NCBI RefSeq assembly: GCF_028368935.1
Contig: NZ_JAQNDK010000006.1
Span: 975,501 to 1,039,500 of the forward strand
From: Sorangium aterium
Lineage (GTDB): Bacteria > Myxococcota_A > Polyangia > Polyangiales > Polyangiaceae
Direction of reading: 5' to 3'
Length of the DNA: 64,000 nucleotides
Positions 17,193-25,931 of this stretch are shown piece by piece. Below the pieces are notes generated by a model. It was not told where the DNA came from. It saw nothing but the letters and a program-made list of their open reading frames with translations, and searched no databases. A program made the position numbers and the translations under genes. Each line of letters starts with the position of its first letter. Position 1 is the stretch's first letter.

Positions 17193-17306
17193 TCACCGCT
17201 CCGAGTCATGGCTCGCGGCATCGGCGAGGAGCGCACGGCTCGCCTCGGCTTTCCGGCGAAAGTCCCCCTCGCAGAAGTGCGCCCTGGCTGCGGTTGTCGC
17301 ATCCGA
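17193..17306 (-). pseudogene. 3' remnant of a kinase-TPR gene (copy A)
   Basis: Minus-strand translation gives ARAHFCEGDFRRKAEAS then RALLADAASHDSER and a stop at 17193-17195. This parallels the C-terminus of the giant kinase at 6924: FEAHFREGEHRQIAEEC then RALLASAFGQHSER-stop. Upstream similarity (GSAESAAAL against ASSADAALR) continues only in another frame, and the rest of the gene is gone. It lies directly upstream of, and in the same direction as, gene A. Confidence 0.75.
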
Positions 17307-17397
17307 GTGAGCGCGGCGGCGCTCTCGGCGGATCCCGGCGCTGCATGCCAGGCGCCGGAGCACCGATAACGGTCCGGGCTGCGCACTCCACCCTCCC
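17307..17397. other. Junction between kinase remnant and IS630 element
   Basis: Short non-coding stretch that continues the homology with 21392-21490 in copy B up to the IS target dinucleotide TA at 17398-17399. Confidence 0.6.
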
Positions 17398-18545
17398 TAG
17401 TGCGCTGACACGATTCTGTTGAACCGGTCGGACCCGAAGATTCGCTCGGCGTCGCGAACGGTGAACGTCCAGTTGATCTTGCGGCGAGCTCGATCCGCAG
17501 CTGCGTTCCACTGCCGTACGCGAGCCCGGAGCGCCGCGAGCGTTGGGATGCGGTTGCGGCCGAGGCACTCCCTGGACACGAGGCTGGCCTCGAGCTCCGC
17601 AGCGTTCAGCCAGCTCGCGTGCTTTGGCGTATGATGAAACGCGAAACGGGAGGCAAGTGCGTGGCCCCGCTTGGCCCGAAGGCCTTGATGAGCGATGCAA
17701 GGGTGTGAGTGTTGAGGTTGTCCAGGACCAGATGAATCCGACACGCCCGCGGGTAGGCACGGGCAATACGCTCGACGGCGAGGGCGAAGGACGGACGCGT
17801 CCGGTCCTCCGTCGCATGGGTGAGATGGCGCCCGGTCTTCGGCTCGACAATGCAGAAGATGTTGGCCGTTCCCCGACGCACGTACTCGTAGTCGATGCGA
17901 CGTGGCTTTCCCGGGCGCATCGGCCTGTCGGGCCTTGCGTTGTCGTGCAGGACGACTGGGCGCTCATCGAGCGCTACGACCGGCTCGCTCGGGTCGTGGG
18001 GCCGGGCGTACAGCTCCAGCACGTCCTTCATCCGCTCGACGAACGGCTCGTCGATCTTCGGAACGCACCACATTTTTTTCCCGCCAGGGCTTGATGTCCT
18101 GGTCGGCGAGGGCTCTGCGGATGGTCTCCCGGCTGACCGAGCGAACGATTTTTCTGCGCTCAACTTCGTCGGCAATCAAGGCGATGGTCCATCGCGCCCG
18201 CCCCTCAGGCGGCGGACCGCAGACCATCGCTATGAGCGCAGCAGTCTGCGCGCTGTCGAGCTGCTTGGAGCGGCGCCGCCGGGGCTCCTCGCTCAGCGCG
18301 TGCTCGACGCCGCCTTCCAGGAAGCGGTTGGCTACACGCCGCACTCCACGGCGGTATGTACCCGTCGCTTCCGCTGCCTGCGTGATCGTCCAGCCTTTGT
18401 CAAGCAGGCGTAGCGCCTGGATTCGCCGTGCGACGAGCATGCCCAGGGGGCCCTCCCGCTCGCGTTGGCGCAATGCCCGCTGGTCCTCCTGGCTGAGCTG
18501 GAGCCCCTTGGACCTGGGCCTCGGCTGCGTTCGTTCGTCGCTCAC
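17397..18545 (-). pseudogene. IS630-type transposase broken by two single-base frameshifts
   Basis: Three overlapping minus-strand frames join into one DDE transposase. The first (from 18545) has the N-terminal helix-turn-helix (WTITQAAEATGTYRRGVRRV). The second carries VALDERPV (first Asp) and LVLDNLNTHT (second Asp). The third has HTPKHASWLNAAELEASL (catalytic Glu). The first break is at a run of seven A near 18075, where six would keep WREKMWCVP in frame. The second is near 17665, where one base is missing in AFGP(K)RGHAL. The shifts cancel. The final stop codon TAG uses the target-site TA at 17398-17399. Confidence 0.85.
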
Positions 18546-18603
18546 GCCCGCCTAGACGCACGAGCCGGGCGAAACGGATCGTCAAAACTGAGCGGCGGCA
18601 CTA
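17398..18603 (-). mobile_element. IS630-family insertion sequence with TA target duplication
   Basis: The element occupies 17400-18601 (1202 bp) and is flanked by TA at 17398-17399 and 18602-18603, as expected for IS630/Tc1 elements. Both ends start TAGTGC when read inward, but the terminal repeats are otherwise poorly matched. Removing the element and one TA restores ctccctagcgagccgcgcc, almost identical to ctccctgacgagccgcgcc at the equivalent gene B/C junction (about 21478-21496), which serves as an empty site. Confidence 0.85.
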
Positions 18604-18663
18604 GCGAGCCGCGCCAGGCCGCTGTGCGCGCCGCCAGGCCAGGCACGGCGAGGCGCCGTGGGA
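18604..18663. other. Short spacer after gene B stop
   Basis: The first bases, gcgagccgcgcc, continue the target site of the IS element and match the corresponding stretch before gene C's stop codon. Confidence 0.5.
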
Positions 18664-20847
18664 TCAAGGCTGCGGGAGCGGCGGGAGCGGCTCCACCCGG
18701 GGCGGGGGTTCCAGGTTGGCAGTTTCCACATCGCAGCGGTCGTCGGTTTCAGCGCAGTCCTCGGTGCCGGGACGGGTGCACTGCCAGCCGCTGCTGCCAT
18801 CAAAGGAGGCGCCGGATCCGTCATCGGTCTCGCCGTTGAGATCGACGGCGTTGCAGGCGAGGATCGTGCCGAGAATCGTGACCTCGGAGCCGAAATTCGC
18901 CACCCCGGCGCGGGCGTTGTTGGCGATCGTGGAGTTCTGGATCGAGGCTGTGCCGTTCTCAATCATAATCCCATCCCCAAAGGTGTTGTTGTCGCGTGCC
19001 TTCGTAGTGCGCACGATGGTGGCATCGATCGTCACGTCCGAGCCATAGACGAACACGCCCACCTCACGGTTCTGCTCAATCAGGCAGGCGCGGACGCTCA
19101 CGCGCGCGCGCTCGCCTGCGCCACGGCTATCCTGGACGCCAATGCCTCCCCCTCTCGTCCCATCTGCGCGCGGCTGGGTGGCGCGGACCACGGTGGACTC
19201 GATCGTCGCATCTGAGCCACTGACCAATACGCCCACCACATGGTTCTGCTCAACGAGGCAGGCGCGGACGGTCACGCTCGCGCGCTTGTCTGTGCCAACG
19301 CCAGAGTGGACATCGATGCCCCGCCCTTCAAGCCCATCTGCTGCGCTCGGCTGGGTGGCGCGGACCACGGTGGATTCGATCGTCGCATCCGCGCCAAAGA
19401 CAATCACGCCCACGTCGTGGTTCTGCTCAACGACGCAAGCTCGGACGGTCATGCCCGCGCGCTCGCCTGTGTCAGGGTCATCCTGGACGGAGATACCCCA
19501 TCCTCCCGTTCCATCTGCGCTCGGCTGGGTGGCGCGGACCACGGTGGATTCGATCGTCGCGTCCGAGCCAGAGATATACACGCTCACCTCATGGTTCTGC
19601 TCGATGACGCAAGCTCGGACGGTCACGCTCGCGCGCTCGCCTGTGTCAGGGTCAGCTTGGACCTCGATGCCCCGTCCGTGCGTCCCATCTGCGTTCGGCT
19701 GGGTGGCGCGGACGACGGTGGATTCGATGGTCGCGTCCGAGCCAAAGACATACACGCCCACCTCATGGTTTTGCTCGACGAGGCTGGCGCGAACGGTCAC
19801 GCCCGTGCGCGCGCCTCTGCCACGGTCATCCTGGATGCCGATGCCCCATCCGAACGCACCATCTGCGCTCGGCTGGGTGGCGCGAACCACGGTGGATTCG
19901 ATGGTCGCGTCCGAACCAGAGACAATCACGCCTATGTCACGGTTCTGCTCAACGAGGGAGCCCTTCAGCACCATGCTCGTGTGGCCACGCAGCGCTTTTA
20001 CGGCAGCGATCCCCAAAGACCCTGTGCCGTGCACCCACACCTGCTCGATCGTGACGTCGCGCACACCCGCCATGAACAATCCGACGCCCTCACCGGTCAC
20101 GGCAAGGCTTCGGATCTCGGTCCCCGTCGCGGCGGTTCCGTCCACCAGAATGGCCTGGGCACTCGGCGCCAGCCCTCGGATCTCCACCAACCCAGGACAT
20201 CGTCCCCTCAGGCGCACCGCCTTGCCCGCGATCTCCACGTCTTCGGCATAGGACCCGTCCGTCACCGCGACGATGGCACCGTCCACCGCTTCGTCGATCC
20301 CCCTCTGGATCGTCGTCCACGGTTTCGTCATCGTCCCGTCGCTATCGCCGCCCGCATAGGCCTGGTCGACAAACTGGGTGTTCGGCTCGACCGGAATGTC
20401 GCCCCAAGGCCCATCGCCGCAGGGGGCGACCTCATGGCAGCGCGTTTCCTCGGGGATGGCCATCTGCCCCTCGGGACACTCGTCTTCCGGGAGGATCGCC
20501 TCGCAACCGCCGTTGCCATCGCCGGCGAACCCCGTTCCGCACGCCTCAGGCGGCACCCCTGCCGGCTGGCATTCGCCGCTCTCCAGCGCTAGCTCACCAG
20601 GCGGGCACGGCATGTCCGGCGGAAGCCCCGCCGGCTGACACGCGCCCGTCTCCAAGGCGATCTCCTCCGGGCCGCACCGTTGCCGCTCGCAGGTCCCATC
20701 CTCCCGCGCCACCTCGCGGGCCGCGCACGCCTTCCCATCCGCGTCCACCTGATCACCACAGCCCATCACCACGAGCGCGGTGACGAGCGCCCACGTCCAG
20801 GCCACTGCGAGGGGCCATCGGACGATGCATTCTCGAAAATTCACCAT
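18664..20847 (-). CDS. Repeat-built beta-helix lipoprotein B (6 x 58 aa)
   Basis: 727 residues from the ATG at 20847, aligned with the start of gene A (MVNFRECIVRW against MVNFRDWIVRW). It has the same signal peptide and LVVMGC lipobox, then two Cys-rich 23-residue units instead of three. The same adaptor and DUF1565-like opening (GGDSDGTMTKPWTTIQRGID) follow. There are six 58-residue repeats; the fourth has one extra residue (SAADGLEG). The C-terminal cap FDGSSGWQCTRPGTEDC matches gene A. It probably differs from A and C mainly in the length of the helix. Surface location is inferred from the lipobox. Confidence 0.88.
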   Translation of the reverse strand: MVNFRECIVRWPLAVAWTWALVTALVVMGCGDQVDADGKACAAREVAREDGTCERQRCGPEEIALETGACQPAGLPPDMPCPPGELALESGECQPAGVPPEACGTGFAGDGNGGCEAILPEDECPEGQMAIPEETRCHEVAPCGDGPWGDIPVEPNTQFVDQAYAGGDSDGTMTKPWTTIQRGIDEAVDGAIVAVTDGSYAEDVEIAGKAVRLRGRCPGLVEIRGLAPSAQAILVDGTAATGTEIRSLAVTGEGVGLFMAGVRDVTIEQVWVHGTGSLGIAAVKALRGHTSMVLKGSLVEQNRDIGVIVSGSDATIESTVVRATQPSADGAFGWGIGIQDDRGRGARTGVTVRASLVEQNHEVGVYVFGSDATIESTVVRATQPNADGTHGRGIEVQADPDTGERASVTVRACVIEQNHEVSVYISGSDATIESTVVRATQPSADGTGGWGISVQDDPDTGERAGMTVRACVVEQNHDVGVIVFGADATIESTVVRATQPSAADGLEGRGIDVHSGVGTDKRASVTVRACLVEQNHVVGVLVSGSDATIESTVVRATQPRADGTRGGGIGVQDSRGAGERARVSVRACLIEQNREVGVFVYGSDVTIDATIVRTTKARDNNTFGDGIMIENGTASIQNSTIANNARAGVANFGSEVTILGTILACNAVDLNGETDDGSGASFDGSSGWQCTRPGTEDCAETDDRCDVETANLEPPPRVEPLPPLPQP
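18941..19974 (-). repeat. Six tandem 174-bp coding repeats in gene B
   Basis: Same unit as in gene A. Limits are approximate and the last unit is partial. Confidence 0.85.
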
Positions 20848-21277
20848 ACGAAGCACGCTCCTTTCGATTCGCCAGCCACAAGGCGGCTGCTGGCGATCAC
20901 GAACACACGCACGTGCTCGCCACGCGCTGATGCTCCCCGCGAGCGATGGGCGCCGGCAGACCGCGCTCAAGCACGGAGGGGACCAAGCCCACGGGGCCAC
21001 CATCTCCTTAAAACATCGTGAAAACCTCGCGCGCCGCCGCGATTCCACCTCGGTTCACCGACAACCGGAGGCGGCCACGGCCGGCCGCCGGCCGGCCAGG
21101 GATGCCAGCATGGTATTGAGGTCGCTTCAGGGAGCGGGCCCTCCCAGTCGACGACTTAGCCAGCTCTTACGTCCGCTATCGAGGAGAGCAGCCAGCCGAG
21201 CGTGTCGGTGTGCGGCGCGAGCGCAGCCCCGAACATCCCCACAGGCATTCCCGCGCGTGGACCGCTCCCGAAGCAGC
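20848..21277 (-). other. Upstream region of gene B, duplicated from that of gene A
   Basis: Homologous to 16776-17192. It holds the presumed promoter and the ribosome binding site AGGAG just upstream of 20847. Confidence 0.6.
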
Positions 21278-21391
21278 TTACCGTTCCGCGTCATGGCTCG
21301 TGGCATCGGCGAGGAGTGCGTGGCACGCCTCGGCTTTCTGGCGGAGCTTCCCCTCGCGGAAGTGTGCCTCGGCTGCGGTCGTAGCCGCCGC
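21278..21391 (-). pseudogene. 3' remnant of a kinase-TPR gene (copy B)
   Basis: Minus-strand translation gives TTAAEAHFREGKLRQKAEAC then HALLADATSHDAER and a TAA stop at 21278-21280. It is the closest of the two relics to the giant kinase C-terminus. The frame breaks upstream, and the gene is cut about 110 bp before the stop codon of gene C. Confidence 0.78.
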
Positions 21392-21502
21392 ATGAGCGCG
21401 GCGGCGCTCTCGGCGGACCCCGGCGCCGCATAGCAGGCGAGGGAGCACCGAGAGCAGCCCGGGCTGCATGCTGCCCGCTCCCTGACGAGCCGCGCCATGG
21501 CG

Positions 21503-24500
21503 TCAAGACGGCGGGAGCGGCGGGAGCGGCTCCACCTTGGGCGGGGGCTCCAGGTTGCCAGACACCGCATTGCAGTGGTCGTCGGTCTCGGTGCAGTCCT
21601 CGGCGCTGTGGCGGGTGCACTGCCAGCCGCTGCTGCCATCGAAGGAGGCGCGGGATCCGTCAATGGTCTCGCCGTTGAGATCGATGCCGTTGCAGGCGAG
21701 GGTCGTGGCGAGAATCGTGACCTCGGAGCCGAAATTTGCGACGCCGGCGCGAGCGTTGTCGGTAATCGTGGCGTTTTGGATCGTGGCCGTGCCGTTCGCT
21801 ATCGCAATCCCGTCCCCAAAGGTGTTATCGTCGCGTGCCTTCGTGGTGCGCACGATCGTGGTCTCGATCGTCGCGTCCGAGCCAAAGACAACCACGCCCC
21901 CCTCATGGTTCTGCTCAACGAGGCTGGCGCGGACGGTCACGCGCGCGCGCTCGCCTGTGTCAGGGTGAAGCTGGACGTCGATGCCCCGTCCGAACTCCCC
22001 ATCTGCGCTCGGTTGGGTGGCGCGGACCACGGTGGCGTCGATCGTCGCGTCCGAGCCGCCGACGAACACACCCATCTCATGGTTCTGCTCAATGAGACTG
22101 GCGCGGACGATCACAACGGCGCGCTCGCCTGTATCGACGTCATCCTGGACGTTAATACCCCTTCCTCCCGTCCCATCTGCGCTCGGTTGGGTGGCGCGGA
22201 CCACGGTGGCCTCGATCGTCGCGTCCGAGCCAACGACAAACACGCCCACGTCGTGGTTCTGCTCAACGAGGCTGGCGCGGACGGTCACGCTCGCGCGCTC
22301 GCCTGTATCGACGTCATCCTGGACGCCGATACCCAATCCGAACTCCCCATCTGCGCTCGGCTGGGTGGCGCGGACCACGGTGGCCTCGATCGTCGCGTCC
22401 GAGTCAATTACGACCACGCCCCCCTCATGGTTCTTCTCAACGAGGCTGGCGCGGACGGTTACACGCGCGCGCTCGCCTGTGTCACCGTCAGCCAGGACGC
22501 TGATGCCCCACCCGTGCGTCCCGTCTACGTTCGGCTGAGTGGCGCGGACCACGGTGGCCTCGATCGTCGCATCCGAGCCTTCGACATACACGCCCCCCTC
22601 ATGGTTCTGCTCAACGAGGCTGGCGCGGACGGTCACACGCGCGCGCTCGCCTGTATTGACGTCATCCTGGACGCCGATACCCCTTCCTGCCATCCCATCC
22701 GCGTTCAGCTGGGTGGCGCGGACCACGATGGCCTCGAACGTTGCATCCGAGCCTTCGACAAACACGCCCATTTCATGGTTTTGCTCAACGAGGCTGGCGC
22801 GGACAATCACGCTCGCGCGTTCGCGTCTGTTAGCGTCAACCTGGACCTCGATACCCCATCCTCCCGTCCCATCTGTGCGCGGATGGGTGGCGCGGACCAC
22901 GGTGGCCTCGATCGTCGCTTCTGAGCCCCTGATGAACACGCCCACCTCGTGGTTTTGCTCAACGAGGCTGGCGCGGACGGTCACGTTCGCGCGCTCGCGT
23001 GTGTCAGCGTCAACCTGGACGCGGATACCCCTTCCCCCCATCCCATCTGCGCTCGGCTGGGTAGCGCGGACCACGGTGGCCTCGATCGTCGCGTCCGAGC
23101 CACCGACTAACACGCCCACGTCGTGGTTCTGCTCAACAAGGCTGGCGCGGACGGTCACGCTCGCGCGCTCGCCTGTGTCAGCGGCAACTTGGACGCCGAT
23201 ACCCCATCCTCCCGCCCCATCTGCGCGCGGCTGGGTGGCGCGGACCACGGTGGCCTCGATCGTCGCGTCCGAGCCAACGACAAACACGCCCACGTCGTGG
23301 TTCTGCTCAACGAGGCTGGCGCGGACGGTCACGCTCGCGCGCTCGCCTGTGTCGACGTCATCCTGGACGCCGATACCGCAGTCTACCGGCCCATCTGCGC
23401 GCGGCTGGGTGGCGCGAACCACGGTGGATTCGATCGTCGCGTCCGAGCCGCCGACGAACACACCCATCTCGTGGTTGTGCTCGACGAGGCAGGCGCGGAC
23501 GACCGCGCTCGCGCGCGCGCCTCTGCCACGGGCGTCCTGAACGGCGATGCCCCATCCGAACTCCCCATCTGCGCTCGGCTGGGTGGCGCGGACGACGGTG
23601 GATTCGATCGTCGCGTCCGAGCCAGAGACAAGCACGCCTGCGACACGGCTCTGCTCAACGAGGGAGCCCCGCAGCGCCATGCTCGTCTGGCCATGTGTCC
23701 CCTTTTTGGCAGCGATCCCAAGGTCCCCCGTATCGTGCACCCATACCTGCTCGATCGTGACGTCGCGCGCACCCGACACGCGCAGTCCGGCGCCTTCACC
23801 GGTCACGGCAAGGCTTCGGATCTCGGTCCCCGTCGCGGCGTCTCCGTCCACCAGAATGGCGTCGGCACTCGGGTCCGTCCCTCGGATCTCCACCAACCCA
23901 GGACATCGTCCCCGCAGGCGCACCGCCTTGCTCTGGATCTTCACGTTTTCGGCATAGGAGCCGTCCGTCACCGCGACGATGGCACCGTCCACCGCGTCGT
24001 CGATCGCCTCTTGGATCGTCGTCCACGGTTTCGTCATCGTCCCGTCGCTGTCCCCGCCCGCATAGGCCTGGTCAACGAACTTGGTGTTCGTCTCGATCGG
24101 AATTGTGGCCCACGGGCCATCGCCGCAGGGGGCGACTTCACGACAGCTCGTTTCTCCGGGGATGGCCATCTGCCCCTCGGGACACTCGTCTTCCGGAAGG
24201 ATCGCCTTGCAACCGCTGTTCCCATCGCTGGCGAACGCCGTTCCGCACGCCTCAGGTGGCACCCCTGCCGGCTGGCATTCCCCGGTCTCCAGCGCAAGCT
24301 CGCCCGGTGGGCACGGCATGTCCGGCGGAAGCCCCGCCGGCTGGCATTCCCCGGTCTCCAGCGCAAGCTCGCCCGGTGGGCACGGCATGTCTGGCGGAAG
24401 CCCGACCGGCTGACACGCGCCCGTTTCCGGGGTGATCTCCTCAGGGCCGCACGGCTTCCGCTCGCAGGCCCCATCCTCCCGCGCCACCTCGCCGGGCGCG

Positions 24501-24628
24501 CACTCTTTCGCGGCCGCGTCCGCCTGGTCACCACAGCCCATCACCACCAGCGTGGTCACGAGCGCCCACGTCCAGGCCATTACGAGGGTCCATCGGGCGA
24601 TTCGTTTCCGAAATCTCACCATCACCAT
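21503..24628 (-). CDS. Repeat-built beta-helix lipoprotein C (11 x 58 aa)
   Basis: 1041 residues. The ATG at 24628 is favoured over the one at 24622 because AGGAGG lies 9 nt upstream of it. The signal peptide ends in LVVMGC. Three 23-residue Cys-rich units follow, two of them nearly identical in DNA (69-bp tandem repeat, 24267-24404). Eleven copies of the 58-residue repeat form the longest helix of the family, followed by the cap FDGSSGWQCTRHSAEDC. Its upstream DNA is unrelated to that of genes A and B and lacks a kinase remnant. Function is unknown, as for the paralogues. Confidence 0.88.
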   Translation of the reverse strand: MVMVRFRKRIARWTLVMAWTWALVTTLVVMGCGDQADAAAKECAPGEVAREDGACERKPCGPEEITPETGACQPVGLPPDMPCPPGELALETGECQPAGLPPDMPCPPGELALETGECQPAGVPPEACGTAFASDGNSGCKAILPEDECPEGQMAIPGETSCREVAPCGDGPWATIPIETNTKFVDQAYAGGDSDGTMTKPWTTIQEAIDDAVDGAIVAVTDGSYAENVKIQSKAVRLRGRCPGLVEIRGTDPSADAILVDGDAATGTEIRSLAVTGEGAGLRVSGARDVTIEQVWVHDTGDLGIAAKKGTHGQTSMALRGSLVEQSRVAGVLVSGSDATIESTVVRATQPSADGEFGWGIAVQDARGRGARASAVVRACLVEHNHEMGVFVGGSDATIESTVVRATQPRADGPVDCGIGVQDDVDTGERASVTVRASLVEQNHDVGVFVVGSDATIEATVVRATQPRADGAGGWGIGVQVAADTGERASVTVRASLVEQNHDVGVLVGGSDATIEATVVRATQPSADGMGGRGIRVQVDADTRERANVTVRASLVEQNHEVGVFIRGSEATIEATVVRATHPRTDGTGGWGIEVQVDANRRERASVIVRASLVEQNHEMGVFVEGSDATFEAIVVRATQLNADGMAGRGIGVQDDVNTGERARVTVRASLVEQNHEGGVYVEGSDATIEATVVRATQPNVDGTHGWGISVLADGDTGERARVTVRASLVEKNHEGGVVVIDSDATIEATVVRATQPSADGEFGLGIGVQDDVDTGERASVTVRASLVEQNHDVGVFVVGSDATIEATVVRATQPSADGTGGRGINVQDDVDTGERAVVIVRASLIEQNHEMGVFVGGSDATIDATVVRATQPSADGEFGRGIDVQLHPDTGERARVTVRASLVEQNHEGGVVVFGSDATIETTIVRTTKARDDNTFGDGIAIANGTATIQNATITDNARAGVANFGSEVTILATTLACNGIDLNGETIDGSRASFDGSSGWQCTRHSAEDCTETDDHCNAVSGNLEPPPKVEPLPPLPPS
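21768..23680 (-). repeat. Eleven tandem 174-bp coding repeats in gene C
   Basis: Same unit as in genes A and B; limits approximate. Confidence 0.85.
24267..24404 (-). repeat. Two near-identical 69-bp repeats in the head of gene C
   Basis: Units 24267-24335 and 24336-24404 differ at very few positions. Each encodes one 23-residue Cys-rich unit (CQPAGLPPDMPCPPGELALE + TGE). The near identity points to a recent duplication. Confidence 0.8.
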
Positions 24629-24737
24629 ATGAAGCAGCCTCCTTCCTCCGCCGGCTTCCAGTGATCGCGGAGGGGCACCGCGCCTCGACCACGCTCTGAC
24701 TCTAAGAGATTGTTGTAAAGAACACAAATCGTTGGTG

Positions 24738-25004
24738 CTATGGACAGCCTTGTCCATAATTCTGAAGGATGACGAAGCGATCCCCGATGTTGATGACGCT
24801 GTCCCGCGTCAGGTCCAACGCCGGCGACGCCGGTGGGATAGCCTGTCCGAACGACGCGACGAGGAGGCGCTCGTCCTCTGGGTTCACGCAGCCGTTGCCG
24901 CTGAAATCTCGGAGACGTTGATGGGGCCTGTGAAACCACGGATCCAAGGGGCAACATGCTGACACGCCCGAACACGGTGTAGCTGCTGCACCACACCCTA
25001 CACC
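24738..25004 (-). pseudogene. Dockerin-like C-terminal fragment
   Basis: Minus-strand frame ending at 24738 encodes two EF-hand-like loops spaced as in dockerin I: DFSGNGCVNPEDERLLVASFG and, about 20 residues later, DLTRDSVINIGDRFVILQNYG. The second loop has lost acidic and Gly positions (DLTRDSVIN). The frame opens only about 13 codons upstream of the GTG at 24965, after a stop near 25005, so the rest of the protein is missing. It looks like the 3' end of a lost secreted-enzyme gene. Confidence 0.6.
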
Positions 25005-25931
25005 TTAACTCACGACGCCGAGCTGCTCCCAACCGCCACTGAACTGCGAGTTCGCGAGGAGCCGAGCTCGTCCAGCCGCACCGGTTGACCGATTCACGTG
25101 ACCAGTTCTTCGTAACTCGATTCATATCCAGAAGTCGTCCCTTGCGTTGCGCTGTTGTCATGGCAAGAAGGCGGACGGTGTGCCTGATAACCACGCCGAA
25201 AACGCTAACCTGCCGGCACGCCACGGCGCACTACCACAAAAGTGGTATTCACGTTGCCCGTTCGCGGATCCATGCTGGGCCATCGAGCACGGATTGCCGC
25301 ACGCCTAATGCGCGAGCTGGTTTGCCCGTCCTCAGCATAACCGAATCGTCTATGCCGCATCGGAGGGGGCTCGTGCAAGGCTCTCCTGCTTCCGAACGGC
25401 GCGTGCTGGAGGCGGGCGGAGCACCGGATCCCAGAGAAAATCACGCCGTAGTGACGCCAGGATGGCCACGAACGAGGGGAGTTCTGCTGAGCGCGCTCAT
25501 CCCGGGCTGTGCGCCAGGGTGCGCCTCGGATGTCCGCCGCGCGCAACTGGCGCTGCCTCCGTCCGATGGCGGTGCGGACGCGAGCGGGTTGCTGGAATAC
25601 GATGAGCTCATCGGTATCGACTGGAACGGCGATGGACGGGGCAATGACCAAGGTCCCCGCTCGGGGAAAGATAACTGGCCCCAACCCCACCGATCGGCCC
25701 AAGAGGGGTGCCAAGCGTAGCGTGCTGACGGAGGCGTCGGGCGTCCCCGCGGGCGTCGTCTGCGGGTCATCACCTGGCGCGCGGCCGGCCTGCTGGAATG
25801 GGTTCTAAGTAGAATTAAGAAGACTTGTCGATGGCTTTGCTGGCACTCCCTGGGCGTGGCGCCGCACGAGCCATGCTCGTCGCGCTGCATCTCAGCCGTA
25901 CAATGTCACAAGGGAAGGAGAACGAGATGAT
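25005..25931. other. Lower-GC non-coding spacer
   Basis: About 930 bp with no convincing gene. It has a small hairpin taccac-aaaa-gtggta at 25232-25247. Open frames on both strands lack family resemblance and signal sequences. The AAGGAG at 25915-25920 belongs to the next gene. Confidence 0.5.

Noticed and set aside
18060-18090. Programmed -1 frameshift at the A7 run in the IS630 transposase
   Set aside because: The downstream frame needs a +1 shift, and a second compensating shift occurs later; mutation or sequencing error is simpler.
14100-23680. Regular repeats considered as a CRISPR array
   Set aside because: The units are 174-bp in-frame coding repeats without unique spacers.
25085-25720. 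Plus-strand frame of 211 codons in the spacer before the large lipoprotein
   Set aside because: No signal peptide at its start, no domain, and composition unlike real genes of the window.
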